55,506 nt of DNA. Source: Pseudomonadota bacterium. GTDB lineage: Bacteria; Desulfobacterota; Desulfobulbia; Desulfobulbales; Desulfocapsaceae. The notes under the pieces are model-generated. The model was not told the origin of the DNA. It saw only the letters and a program-made list of their open reading frames with translations, and did no database searches. The stretch is from contig JAEYNP010000019.1 in NCBI GenBank assembly GCA_023412495.1, forward strand, positions 1-55,506, in the 5' to 3' direction. The translations under genes were made by a program, and so were the position numbers. Below, piece after piece: positions 40,887 to 49,932 of this stretch; position 1 is the first letter of the stretch, and every line of letters begins with the position of its first letter.

Positions 40887-42845
40887 ATGACATATATCGA
40901 CTCAGCGGTAATTACCCTTCTCATTGCCGGCATCTGGCAGTTCCGAGAACCTAAAAGAGCGAAAACGGGCAATCTGACGGCTGCTTTCGCCTTGTTCCTG
41001 GCTTTTTGCCTGGTCCTCTATCGCTACGGCATTGACGATGCCGGCACCGTTGTTATCGCACTCCTGGCTGGGTCAACAGCAGGGTATGCCCTGGCGCGGT
41101 CGGTCGACATGATTCAGGTCCCGGCCATGGTCGCCTTCCAACACGGGGCCGGCGGGGTCGCTGCTCTGCTCGTGTCCCTGGTGGAACTGACCCGGACGAC
41201 GCACTCGCTGACTCCAGTGAGTGAGATTTCGGGCGTCCTGGGGCTGGTTATCGGCTCCCTCACTTTCAGCGGCAGCATGATCGCCAGCGCCAAACTCGCC
41301 GGCAAGATGAGGCAGGTGCCTCAAATCCTGCCACGCCACGACTTAGTCTTGGCAGCAAACGTCGCGGCCCTGACGGGTGTCGGCACGGCGACGTTTTTCG
41401 CCCCCGCCGGGGCCGCCTATTTGCTCTATACTGTCCAAATACTGCTCGGGACCTGCTTCGGCATCCTCCTGGCGATCCGGATCGGCGGGGCAGACATGCC
41501 CGTGCTCATTTCATCCCTGAATGCCACGGCGGGCCTGGCCGCCTCTCTCTGCGGGATGGTTATCGAAAGCCAGTTGCTCATCGCCTTCGGAGCGACAGTC
41601 GCGGCTTCCGGTTCCATCCTCACCTATGTCATGTGCAAAGGCATGAATCGCCGGCTCTCCGGGGTGCTCTTTCCGGCGTACCAAGCGGGCCCAGCCGCAT
41701 CAGGAAAGAGCAGTAGTTGGGATCCGACCTCCGCCACCCCGGTGGCAGAGGCGAAGCCGTCCGAGTCTGCCGACAAGCAGGCTGAAGCTGTTGCTGCCTT
41801 GAAAGCGGCCGGTTCGGTGATCATCGTCCCCGGCTACGGAATGGCTCTGGCTAAGGCTCAGCAGGTGGTGGCCAACCTGGCGGAAGAACTGGTCGCGCTG
41901 GGCAAGATCGTCAAGTATGCCATCCATCCTGTAGCCGGCAGAATGCCGGGCCACATGAACGTGCTACTGGCCGAGGCCGGTGTGGATTACGACATGCTCG
42001 TGGAGATGGAAGAGATCAACCCCGACTTTCCCACCACCGACCTTGTCCTGGTGATAGGCGCCTGCGATGTAGTCAACCCGGCAGCCGTGCAAGCAGAGGG
42101 AACGCCCATTTCTGGGATGCCTATTCTTATGGCGCACCAGGCTAGGCGAGTGGTGTGCTGCAATTTCGACAGCAAGCCCGGTTATTCGGGCGTAGCCAAT
42201 ACACTTTACGAACAGGACAACACCCTGCTGCTCGAAGGGGACGCACAGAAGACTCTGCACGAGTTGCTGAAGGCCCTTGGCGTTGCGCCTGAAAGCCAGG
42301 CCGAACAGAATGCTCCCGAGGCTCCCGATGCTATGGCGGCAGCGGTCGAGGCCCTGCATTTGGCGGGCAGCGTGATAGTCATTCCAGGCTACGGCATGGC
42401 GTTGGCCAAAGCTCAGTTTAAATTGGTCGAACTGACTGCCTTGCTGGCACGGCGTGGCGCGACGGTCAAATTCGCCATCCATCCGGTGGCGGGCAGAATG
42501 CCTGGCCATATGAATGTACTGCTGGCCGAGGCGGATGTGGAATACGAAGACCTTCTAGAAATGGACGAAGTCAATCCGCTGTTCGCGGAAACGGACGTCG
42601 CCATGGTCATCGGGGCATGCGATGTGGTCAATCCGGCGGCCATGGCAAGCGCCGGCACACCCATCTCCGGCATGCCCATTCTGCTAGCCCAGGATGCCAG
42701 GCGGATCATCGTCTGCAACTACGACGAATCCCCCGGCTATTCCGGGGTAGCGAATCCACTGTACGAGAACAGCAAGACAATAAAGCTCTTTGGCGATGCA
42801 GGGGAAACCACGACCAACCTCATCAATGCCCTAACAAAACTGTGA
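40887..42845 (+). CDS. pntB: Transhydrogenase beta subunit with duplicated domain III
   Basis: 652 residues; usual PntB is about 460. Residues 1-265 are the membrane part, with VPAMVAFQHGAGG, GSLTFSGS, GADMPVLISSLNATAG and YVMCKGMNRR all in family positions. After a linker come two full domain III modules: 298-465 and 484-652. Each has VPGYGMALAKAQ/IPGYGMALAKAQ, IHPVAGRMPGHMNVLLAEA, VIGACDVVNPAA (E. coli GAND) and PGYSGVAN. Where E. coli has Lys424-Arg425, which hold the NADP 2'-phosphate, the copies have Asn-Phe-Asp-Ser-Lys and Asn-Tyr-Asp-Glu-Ser. Duplication and loss of this basic pair suggest changed nucleotide use. The frame is open throughout. Confidence 0.93.
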   Translation: MTYIDSAVITLLIAGIWQFREPKRAKTGNLTAAFALFLAFCLVLYRYGIDDAGTVVIALLAGSTAGYALARSVDMIQVPAMVAFQHGAGGVAALLVSLVELTRTTHSLTPVSEISGVLGLVIGSLTFSGSMIASAKLAGKMRQVPQILPRHDLVLAANVAALTGVGTATFFAPAGAAYLLYTVQILLGTCFGILLAIRIGGADMPVLISSLNATAGLAASLCGMVIESQLLIAFGATVAASGSILTYVMCKGMNRRLSGVLFPAYQAGPAASGKSSSWDPTSATPVAEAKPSESADKQAEAVAALKAAGSVIIVPGYGMALAKAQQVVANLAEELVALGKIVKYAIHPVAGRMPGHMNVLLAEAGVDYDMLVEMEEINPDFPTTDLVLVIGACDVVNPAAVQAEGTPISGMPILMAHQARRVVCCNFDSKPGYSGVANTLYEQDNTLLLEGDAQKTLHELLKALGVAPESQAEQNAPEAPDAMAAAVEALHLAGSVIVIPGYGMALAKAQFKLVELTALLARRGATVKFAIHPVAGRMPGHMNVLLAEADVEYEDLLEMDEVNPLFAETDVAMVIGACDVVNPAAMASAGTPISGMPILLAQDARRIIVCNYDESPGYSGVANPLYENSKTIKLFGDAGETTTNLINALTKL

Positions 42846-43118
42846 TTGGTCCGAGTCTTGCCCAGGCCTTCCGAATACCAGAATATTTCCACACCATGTA
42901 TCTTAAGAGTCGGCCGATCCAGCAATTTTTCACGAAACTTTTTTGCAGAAAGCTGTGTTGCTGGTTACAACCTCTTACAGATTTTGTAGGTTTAATGCAA
43001 ATATCGGAGTTCACAAGCCTGCGTCTCAAGAATACGAGTGAGACCCGATCAAATCATTTAGTTTGAAATACTTCCCGAATAGCTGGAAGCGAGATCACTA
43101 ATGATGTATAGGGATCTG

Positions 43119-44033
43119 CTAAACCCTTTTCATTTCATGGCGCATCGGCTTTCCAATGACAGATAGCACCGCCGCCGCAAATTCGTGGGGAGCTTCCTGC
43201 GGGGGATTATGGCCAACTCCCTGAAGCACCAGATGCTCATGCTTTCCGGTGAAGAAACGACGATGGCTCGCCGTGCCACCGAGAGGCAGAACGCCATCGT
43301 CCTCTCCATCAATAGTAATAGTAGGTACGGATATTTTCGGAAGCTGCGTCAGACGCTGTTCTGTTTCTTCGACTGAAGGATCTCCGGGAACAAGCCCGAA
43401 GCGATGCCTGTACGAATGAATCACCACATCGACAAAATCAGGATTGTCAAAGGAGATGGATGACTGGTCGAACTCCTCTTCAGTGAATTTCCAAGTCGGC
43501 GACCACAACCGCCAGAGAAGTTTACACAGTTCGCGCCGATTTTTCTCAAGACCACTCCGACCCCTCTCGGCGTGAAAATAATACTGATACCAGAATCGGT
43601 ACTCATTTTCGGGCATCGAGGGCATAACCGATCCCGGAATGTCTTGAATGTTATATCCTCCTACTGAAACGAGGCCTAGGATCCGCTTAGGCCAAAGTGC
43701 AGCCGCAATGCACGCAGCTCTGCCACCCCAGTCGAAACCGGCAGCAACGGCCTTGGAAATTTCCAGCGCATCCATCAAAGCGATTAGATCATGGGCAAGC
43801 ACCGCTTGCTGACCGGAACGTGGTGTGTCCGGAGATAAAAAACGGGTTGGCCCATAACCACGGAGATATGGGGTAATCACTCGACAACCGTTGGTAGCAA
43901 GAACCGGGATCACCGCATTAAACGCATGGACATCATATGGGAAGCCATGCAGAAGGAATACGGTTGGCTCACCCCGGACACTGTTGTCGAAATAAGCCAC
44001 TTCAAGCACATCCGTTGTAATCTTTTTTAACAT
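43119..44033 (-). CDS. Alpha/beta hydrolase, epoxide hydrolase / dehalogenase type
   Basis: A 304-residue alpha/beta-fold hydrolase. Oxyanion region FLLHGFPYDVHAF, nucleophile elbow GFDWGG (Asp nucleophile, as in epoxide hydrolases and haloalkane dehalogenases), acid region ITIDGEDDGVLP, and the catalytic His in VLQGVGHNPPQEAP. Asp rather than Ser as nucleophile points to a covalent ester intermediate on an epoxide or halogenated substrate; the substrate is not shown. Start at 44033 has AGGAGG 11 bases upstream. Last gene of the cargo block. Confidence 0.87.
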   Translation of the reverse strand: MLKKITTDVLEVAYFDNSVRGEPTVFLLHGFPYDVHAFNAVIPVLATNGCRVITPYLRGYGPTRFLSPDTPRSGQQAVLAHDLIALMDALEISKAVAAGFDWGGRAACIAAALWPKRILGLVSVGGYNIQDIPGSVMPSMPENEYRFWYQYYFHAERGRSGLEKNRRELCKLLWRLWSPTWKFTEEEFDQSSISFDNPDFVDVVIHSYRHRFGLVPGDPSVEETEQRLTQLPKISVPTITIDGEDDGVLPLGGTASHRRFFTGKHEHLVLQGVGHNPPQEAPHEFAAAVLSVIGKPMRHEMKRV

Positions 44034-44308
44034 GGTAAATGTGCCTCCTTTACGTCTTAATACCGTTGCCGGGAATAACAACTTTGTCTGACAGTATATG
44101 TAATCTTAAGGTTTTTGTCAGATCCAGGCTTATTCTCATCCTGCCATAGCCTTTTTCCGTCCCAAGAGTTTTCCCTTGAGGAAAATACGCAGTAATCAAT
44201 CCAAATTTTGCATTTCCTAAAAATCAAAAAAGTCCAGCATATGTCATCCCAGCTGGAAAAGGAAGATAGAAGCCAATATTGATTTCTCAACCTCAAGGGG
44301 ATGGACCT
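44034..44308. other. Right junction: intergenic region before traV
   Basis: Carries the promoter of the hydrolase gene (minus strand) and, on the plus strand, AAGGGG (44295-44300) as ribosome site for traV. AT-rich. No attachment site, tRNA or inverted repeat seen. If the cargo was inserted, traV must now be transcribed from a promoter in this region or from read-through of the cargo. Confidence 0.5.
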
Positions 44309-44773
44309 GTGGAAATCCTGAAAAAGTCAATAATTGAGATCATCGTTATCTCCGCCCTCCTTCTCGCTGGATGCGGTCCCGTGCTCAACCCGTATGAAGA
44401 GCATTTTAAATGCAAGACGCCTGGAGATGATGGGAAATGCATCGACACGCCAACAGCCTATCTGGAAGCACGTTATCCCGAGGAAAAGGTGAGCAACAAA
44501 GGCTCGGACGATTGCAAAGACTGCGACCAAATAGCCACAACAGAAAATCTTGCCGGCCCCCATAAGGCTCTTCAGGATGCCAGGTATCGAATACTTACTC
44601 AACTCCTGCACAAACCCGAAAAACCGATCCTGCAGCCCCCAAAAATTCTGCGGGTCCTGATGTTGCCATATGAGGGCGCTAAGGGTGAGTTGTTCATGAC
44701 CCGGTATGTCTATCTCCAAGTTGAGGACGCCAAGTGGCTTCTGACCGAGCAACGGGAGAAGGGGGTGCAATGA
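44309..44773 (+). CDS. traV: Conjugative outer-membrane lipoprotein TraV
   Basis: A 154-residue lipoprotein (VirB7 counterpart). Signal with lipobox LLLAGC and mature Cys at about residue 22, then GPVLNPYEEHFKCKTPGDDGKCIDT, the TraV-type Cys pair. C-terminal KILRVLMLPYEG and MTRYVYLQVEDAKWLL are typical. It completes the outer core with TraK and TraB encoded 39 kb away. GTG start at 44309 with AAGGGG eight bases upstream; a TTG at 44279 would lengthen it. Stop overlaps traC (ATGA). Confidence 0.88.
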   Translation: MEILKKSIIEIIVISALLLAGCGPVLNPYEEHFKCKTPGDDGKCIDTPTAYLEARYPEEKVSNKGSDDCKDCDQIATTENLAGPHKALQDARYRILTQLLHKPEKPILQPPKILRVLMLPYEGAKGELFMTRYVYLQVEDAKWLLTEQREKGVQ

Positions 44774-47304
44774 TTTTCAGTCTGTTCAACCGAATCGTAT
44801 TTGGCCCTGGCATGCTACTGAAGAAGAGCGATCTGCAGCAAATGACCCATCGCCACCCGTTCTCCGCCTTCCTCAATTACCTGGCCTATGATCCCCGGAC
44901 AAAACTGTATCTAAATCAGGACGACTCCATCGGCATGTTGTGGGAGTGCTCACCGGTAATTTATGCCGGGCCGAAATCCATCACCGCCCTGGAGGGGCTC
45001 TTTCGCACCGGGATGCCGAAAGGCAGCTTGCTGCAACTTGTCTTTCATGCCGATTCCCACATTGAGCCTATCCTGGCCGTTTATGAGCGGGACCGGGTCC
45101 GAGACAATCCGCTGGTCAAGGCCGATACCCAGTCGGTCATCAACTATCTGCGCAGGGGCAAAGAAGGGGTGCCCGCCTGCAGCAATATCCCGGTCCGTCG
45201 GTTTCGGCTCCTGGTCGCGGCAAAACTCCCGGAGTCTCCCGACCTGCCGAAATTCGAAAAGCTGGACGATGAAAAGATAGCTCCGATCATGGAGATCAGG
45301 CGGCAGATCACCGAAACGCTCAAGGCGGCGATGCTTCAGCCGCGGCATATGGCAGCCGAAGACCTTCTCGAGTGGAATCGCCGATTGTTCAATTCTTATC
45401 CGGAAGGCTATCCGGAAGACAATATCAATTCCTACGATCCGGACCTGCCGATCAGAAAGCAGATCATCAACAGCGAGACGACGATCAAGGAGGAAGGCGA
45501 TCACTTGCTCATCGGCAGCAATTTTTTCTGCTGCACCACCCCCAAGACCATCCCGAAGGAAGTCGATCCCCTGCAGACCAACTCGCTCTTCGGTGGAATC
45601 TGGGGCGTAATCTCCGACGCCGATCAGATCAAGACCGATTTTCTCTACACCCTGAACATCGTCTTCGAACCTCTGGAGGCAAAGCTCCACGGCAAGTGCA
45701 ACCTGATTATCAACCAGCAGGCGGTGGGGTCCCTCTCCCCTTCCTTGCAACGCAAACAATCGGAATATCTGGCGGCGACCGACGCTCTGGAGCGCGGTGT
45801 CCAGTTCGTCAAAGCCGTGCCGATCTTCTGGGTCTGGAACAGCGATTTGGAAAAAGCCCGGGACTCGTGCGCCAGGGTCCGAAGGCTGTGGGAAAATCAG
45901 GGCTATATCATGCAGCAGGAAAGCCTGATCCTGAAGATCCTCTTTCTCTCCGCCCTGCCCTTCGGACTGTATACGGCAACCGGCAATCTCGAGGCCCTGG
46001 AACGGGACTTCATCGCCCCGATCACCTCAATCACCCCGACCCTGCCGGTGCAGAGCGATTTCAGCGGCGCCGGAAAACCGAAGCTGCTCTTCCTTGGCCG
46101 CAAAGGGCAACTGGTGACCCTCGATTTCTTTGCCGGCAGCGCGGTCAACCACAATGTGTTCTGCTGTGCCTCGTCGGGGTCGGGGAAGTCTTTTCAGGTC
46201 AACTTCATCGCTTTCAACTACTACGCCTGCGGTGCTCTGGTGAGGATCATCGACATCGGCGGCTCGTATAAGAAGATGGCGAACATGCTTGGTGCCCGGT
46301 ATCTCGATTTTCAGCCGAAGACGACCATATGCCTCAACCCCTTCACCCACATCCGCGAACCGAACGAGGAACTGAAAAGCGTGGCGGCGGTCTTTGCTCA
46401 GATGGCCTACTCCAACTCAAACGATGCGGCGGTGGACGATACCGAGATGAACCTGATGCGCAATGCGGTGCGGTGGGCCTGGCAGCAGAAAGGTGAGAAT
46501 GCCGACGCGGATACCGTCTATCAATTCCTCATGCAGTTTCCGGCGGTGGAAAATTCGGACATGGCCGAGCTGGCCGATAACCAGAAACTGATCGAGCGCG
46601 CCCGGAAGCTCGCCTTCAACATCCGTGAATTTACCAGCCACGGTTTTCATGGCCGGTTTTTCACCGGCAAAAGCACCTTCGATATCCGCAGTGATGAGTT
46701 CGTGGTCCTGGAGTTGGAGAATCTCAAGGTCCAACCCGACCTGTACCGGGTGGTCACCCTGCTGGTGATCAATGCAGTGACCCAGGATCTCTACCTCTCC
46801 GATCGCTCCCGGCCGCGGTTGATCATCTTCGACGAGGCCTGGCAGTTTCTCGACAAGGCCGCCATGCTCGCGCCGGTCGTCAACGAAGGATATCGCCGGG
46901 CGAGAAAGTACAACGGCAGTTTCATGGTCATCACCCAGTCGCTCATCGACCTGGAGAACTTCGGCGAGGTCGGCAGCGTCATCAACAGCAACTCGGCCTT
47001 TCGGATCCTCCTCGAGTCGCCCGATTTCGACCAGGCCAGGAAAAAGGGATTGATCGACTACGATGACTTCACCATGGCCCTCCTGAAAAGCGTCAAATCG
47101 AACCCGCCGAAATATTCGGAACTCTTCTTCGACACCCCGTTCGGAGTGGGCGTCGCCCGGCTCACCGTCAACGACTACGCCTACTTCATCTACACCTCCA
47201 AAGCGGAGGAAATCGCCATGATCGAGAAAATGGTACAGGACGGCCAAAGCTATGATGAAGCGATCCGGCACATGGTTCAACTCCGGCAGGATGACAATGT
47301 TTAG
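44770..47304 (+). CDS. traC: Conjugative ATPase TraC (VirB4-like)
   Basis: An 844-residue cytoplasmic ATPase that powers pilus assembly. N-terminal VirB4/TraC domain (1-430), Walker A in CCASSGSGKSFQVNF (about residue 465), and Walker B RLIIFDEAWQFLDKA followed by RRARKYNGSFMVITQS (about 700). Full length for the family. It starts on the traV stop and overlaps traW by a few bases. Confidence 0.95.
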   Translation: MIFSLFNRIVFGPGMLLKKSDLQQMTHRHPFSAFLNYLAYDPRTKLYLNQDDSIGMLWECSPVIYAGPKSITALEGLFRTGMPKGSLLQLVFHADSHIEPILAVYERDRVRDNPLVKADTQSVINYLRRGKEGVPACSNIPVRRFRLLVAAKLPESPDLPKFEKLDDEKIAPIMEIRRQITETLKAAMLQPRHMAAEDLLEWNRRLFNSYPEGYPEDNINSYDPDLPIRKQIINSETTIKEEGDHLLIGSNFFCCTTPKTIPKEVDPLQTNSLFGGIWGVISDADQIKTDFLYTLNIVFEPLEAKLHGKCNLIINQQAVGSLSPSLQRKQSEYLAATDALERGVQFVKAVPIFWVWNSDLEKARDSCARVRRLWENQGYIMQQESLILKILFLSALPFGLYTATGNLEALERDFIAPITSITPTLPVQSDFSGAGKPKLLFLGRKGQLVTLDFFAGSAVNHNVFCCASSGSGKSFQVNFIAFNYYACGALVRIIDIGGSYKKMANMLGARYLDFQPKTTICLNPFTHIREPNEELKSVAAVFAQMAYSNSNDAAVDDTEMNLMRNAVRWAWQQKGENADADTVYQFLMQFPAVENSDMAELADNQKLIERARKLAFNIREFTSHGFHGRFFTGKSTFDIRSDEFVVLELENLKVQPDLYRVVTLLVINAVTQDLYLSDRSRPRLIIFDEAWQFLDKAAMLAPVVNEGYRRARKYNGSFMVITQSLIDLENFGEVGSVINSNSAFRILLESPDFDQARKKGLIDYDDFTMALLKSVKSNPPKYSELFFDTPFGVGVARLTVNDYAYFIYTSKAEEIAMIEKMVQDGQSYDEAIRHMVQLRQDDNV

Positions 47305-47929
47305 CACTGCACTGGCTCTTTTTTCCCTGTTGATCTCTGCGTCCGCCTGGGCCACGGTCACCAGACATCTCGGTGTAGTCGGTCGAACCTTTCCAATCGT
47401 GGAACCCGATCTCCTCACCGAGTTACGGCAGAGTTCCTTACAGTTCGGGCAATCCCGGGAAGAGCTGCTTGCCCGGATAAAGAATTATCAGCCGATGAAC
47501 CTGCATCCCCTGCCGCGTGCGGTAGCGGACCGGACCTTTCTGGTCGATATGCGGTATACCCTCGACCGGGATTTGACCGATGCGCATGGCAATATCATTT
47601 ACCCCAAGGGATATTCCTTCAATCCCCTGGAGTACATCGTCCTTGCCGGTGGCCTCATCGTCATCGACGGGAGTGATCCTTCGCAGGTGAGCTGGTTCAT
47701 GCGTTCTCCGTTTTCGCAGAACCGGCAGACAAAGCTTCTCCTGGTAGGCGGGCGAGCGGCAGATCTTATCGAAGAACTGCAGCGGCCTGCATTCTATCTC
47801 ACCAGCGACATGGCCGAACGGTTGCGTCTCACTGCCGCTCCGGCACTTATCATGCGCAAGGGAGACAAGATGCAGGTCCATGAATTTTATGTGCCTCCCG
47901 CCGAACCGGGGGTGTCCTATGAGAATTGA
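47297..47929 (+). CDS. traW: Conjugative pilus assembly protein TraW
   Basis: A 210-residue secreted protein with signal peptide (ending SAWA-T) and the family start TRHLGVVGRTFPIVEPDLL, then DMRYTLDRDLTDAHGNIIYPKGYSFNPLEYI. It acts in the periplasm with TraU and TrbC. The start at 47297 lies inside the end of traC with AGGA six bases upstream; 47291 is an alternative. The stop overlaps traU. Confidence 0.9.
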   Translation: MFSTALALFSLLISASAWATVTRHLGVVGRTFPIVEPDLLTELRQSSLQFGQSREELLARIKNYQPMNLHPLPRAVADRTFLVDMRYTLDRDLTDAHGNIIYPKGYSFNPLEYIVLAGGLIVIDGSDPSQVSWFMRSPFSQNRQTKLLLVGGRAADLIEELQRPAFYLTSDMAERLRLTAAPALIMRKGDKMQVHEFYVPPAEPGVSYEN

Positions 47930-48845
47930 ACAAGGCGCGATTGCCGCCTTCATTATGGTATTGGCCCTTCTCTGCAAACCCGCGGTTGCCGTCAAATCCG
48001 GTAACGCATTCAATTCGGCCAAGGACGTCCACTATGAAGAGATCGACTTTCGTTTCGAAGGTATCTGCATCTGCCCGCGGCCGCCACCGGTCTACTTTGA
48101 AGAAGGCATGATTTACAGCTATTGGGAGCCTTTTTTACTGGAAGATACCGTCTCGGTTGCCAACTATTCAGCCAAACAGGGCGAGTTCATGGGAAGTTCG
48201 AGTCTTGATCAACTGGGAGGGAAAAACAAAAGCTCCGATGCCATCGAAATTGCCAATGAATCGACCTTTGCCCAGGGCCATGCCTATCTCATTCCGATCA
48301 TGGAAGGCATCTGCGACAGAAATGACTACGGCATGTGGTGGAGTGAGTACGACTCGATGTGGCAGGACGACGAACTCTCCATCCTGATCCATCCCGAAGC
48401 CGCCCTTTTTGCCAACAAAGCAATGCAGATGGCATGCATGACCGATGCGGCTGCCGTAAATCTCGGCTTTCCGCTCGACTTCATGCCCTGGTGCGTGGGC
48501 AGCGGCGGCTCGGTCTATCCGATGAACGGCCATGTCGACAACGACAACATCGTTCAGGCCAACTCCACCGTCGCCGCAAGACTGATCGCCAAGCTCTGCC
48601 GGATCGGCATGATCTGCGACCCGGCCAACTTATGCGGGTGCGATATGACGCCGGTCTGGATCAAAAGCCATTATAAGCTGCATACAGCCAGACCGGCCAA
48701 TAGATCGCCGGCCTATCCGGTCGGCAAAAGTGCAAAGTTCTACGATCCGGGACTCAACCCACCCTACTACGGAGAAGAGGGCTCCAACGATGAATTTCTC
48801 TGGGTCGTGTATCGGCAACAACGTTGTTGTACCTGCTGCGAGTGA
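47919..48845 (+). CDS. traU: Conjugative DNA-transfer protein TraU
   Basis: A 308-residue Cys-rich periplasmic protein. Signal peptide (ending AVA-V), then FEGICICPRPPPVYFEEGMIYSYWEP and LDFMPWCVGSGGSVYPMNGHV, both typical TraU segments, and a Cys-rich tail (RQQRCCTCCE). Its many Cys fit with the disulfide-handling proteins TrbC and TraF of the same operon. The start at 47919 overlaps the traW end; the stop overlaps trbC (TGATG). Confidence 0.93.
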   Translation: MRIEQGAIAAFIMVLALLCKPAVAVKSGNAFNSAKDVHYEEIDFRFEGICICPRPPPVYFEEGMIYSYWEPFLLEDTVSVANYSAKQGEFMGSSSLDQLGGKNKSSDAIEIANESTFAQGHAYLIPIMEGICDRNDYGMWWSEYDSMWQDDELSILIHPEAALFANKAMQMACMTDAAAVNLGFPLDFMPWCVGSGGSVYPMNGHVDNDNIVQANSTVAARLIAKLCRIGMICDPANLCGCDMTPVWIKSHYKLHTARPANRSPAYPVGKSAKFYDPGLNPPYYGEEGSNDEFLWVVYRQQRCCTCCE

Positions 48846-49621
48846 TGGGATTTTTGTTTTCTCTTGTGCTTTGCCTCCTCCTTGCCATGTGTGAAACGAG
48901 CTATGGTCAAGGCCCCGAGGAAAAAACCGAAACCGACCGATTGAACGTCATTCCATCGATTTTGGAAAAGGCCAGAAAGGATGGTGAAACAATGAACCTG
49001 CCTGTCAACAAATACCAAGCACAGGGGCTGAAGGCGGCGGAACAAGCTGCCGCCACCTTCCATTCACCCGCGTTTCAAAGAAAGGTAGAGGCGGAGCAAC
49101 AGCGACTGGCGAAAGGAGTGTTCAAGACCTATACGCAACCCTGGCAAAAAGAGACGGATGTGATCCAGGAGTCGGCCGCGGCCCTTTCCGAGAAGGAAAA
49201 GATATATCTCTTTTTCTCGAGCTCGGTGCCTGTCGAGACCATCCACTCCTACCTTGCGACGATTGCCAGTGTCGGCGGATCCAATGTCATCCCGGTGATG
49301 TTCGGCTTGGTAAAGGGGCTCGCGAATGTTCAATCCAGCAACGAGTTTTTCGGCAAGATACTGAAAGAAGATCCAGCTTGCCGTGATCAAATGCATCCGC
49401 AGAAACTCTGCCGGCGATTCCAGTTGGAGATCCGGGTGAACCCAACCCTGTTCAGCAAATACGGTATCACTCAGGTTCCAGCCGTTGTCTATGAAAACGA
49501 AACAGGCACCTTCGTTATCGAGGGCGATGCAGGCTTCACGTACCTGCTCGAAAGAATCAACCGAGAGGCCAAAAGTCCGAGCCTTGCAAAATTCATAAGA
49601 ACAATCCAGTCGACACATTGA
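48845..49621 (+). CDS. trbC: Conjugative pilus assembly protein TrbC (F type)
   Basis: A 258-residue secreted protein of the F-type TrbC family with a thioredoxin-like fold. Signal peptide (1-23), helical linker, then KIYLFFSSSVPVETIHSYL and FGLVKGLANVQSSNEFFGKIL, ending in ITQVPAVVYENETGTFVIEGD (cis-Pro loop). The usual CxxC is absent (SSVP), as in other TrbC proteins. Chosen start 48845 overlaps the traU stop. Confidence 0.88.
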   Translation: MGFLFSLVLCLLLAMCETSYGQGPEEKTETDRLNVIPSILEKARKDGETMNLPVNKYQAQGLKAAEQAAATFHSPAFQRKVEAEQQRLAKGVFKTYTQPWQKETDVIQESAAALSEKEKIYLFFSSSVPVETIHSYLATIASVGGSNVIPVMFGLVKGLANVQSSNEFFGKILKEDPACRDQMHPQKLCRRFQLEIRVNPTLFSKYGITQVPAVVYENETGTFVIEGDAGFTYLLERINREAKSPSLAKFIRTIQSTH

Positions 49622-49932
49622 AGAACCAACAAGCCAAATCCTGCCCCGGCTATTTGGCAGTCACTGCCATTGCCCTGGCAACAGCAGTAATCACGTCCGT
49701 TGCGGTCACATGCATCTATCACCACCGATTTGCCCAACAGATTAGAGTGGTTGATATAAAAGGCTTTGTCAAAGATCAGAAGGCATCGCTCCTGGCCGGC
49801 GAGATCGATGAAGCCAGGTGGCGAGACAATCTCGAGGCCTTCGAGGAAAGGTTGCAAACCGAACCGGGCAATCACGTTGTCTTATTGAAAGAGGTGGTGC
49901 TGAAAAATGGTAAGGAACTTCACTTTCAATAA
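49618..49932 (+). CDS. trbI: TrbI-like small membrane protein (F type)
   Basis: A 104-residue protein with one membrane helix (about 13-33) and a helical periplasmic part starting VVDIKGFVKDQKASLLAGEID. This layout matches F-type TrbI, linked to pilus length and retraction. TTG start overlapping the trbC stop (TTGA). The match is by layout and a short conserved region, so moderate confidence. The 3' end overlaps the next gene by 26 bases. Confidence 0.7.
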   Translation: MKNQQAKSCPGYLAVTAIALATAVITSVAVTCIYHHRFAQQIRVVDIKGFVKDQKASLLAGEIDEARWRDNLEAFEERLQTEPGNHVVLLKEVVLKNGKELHFQ

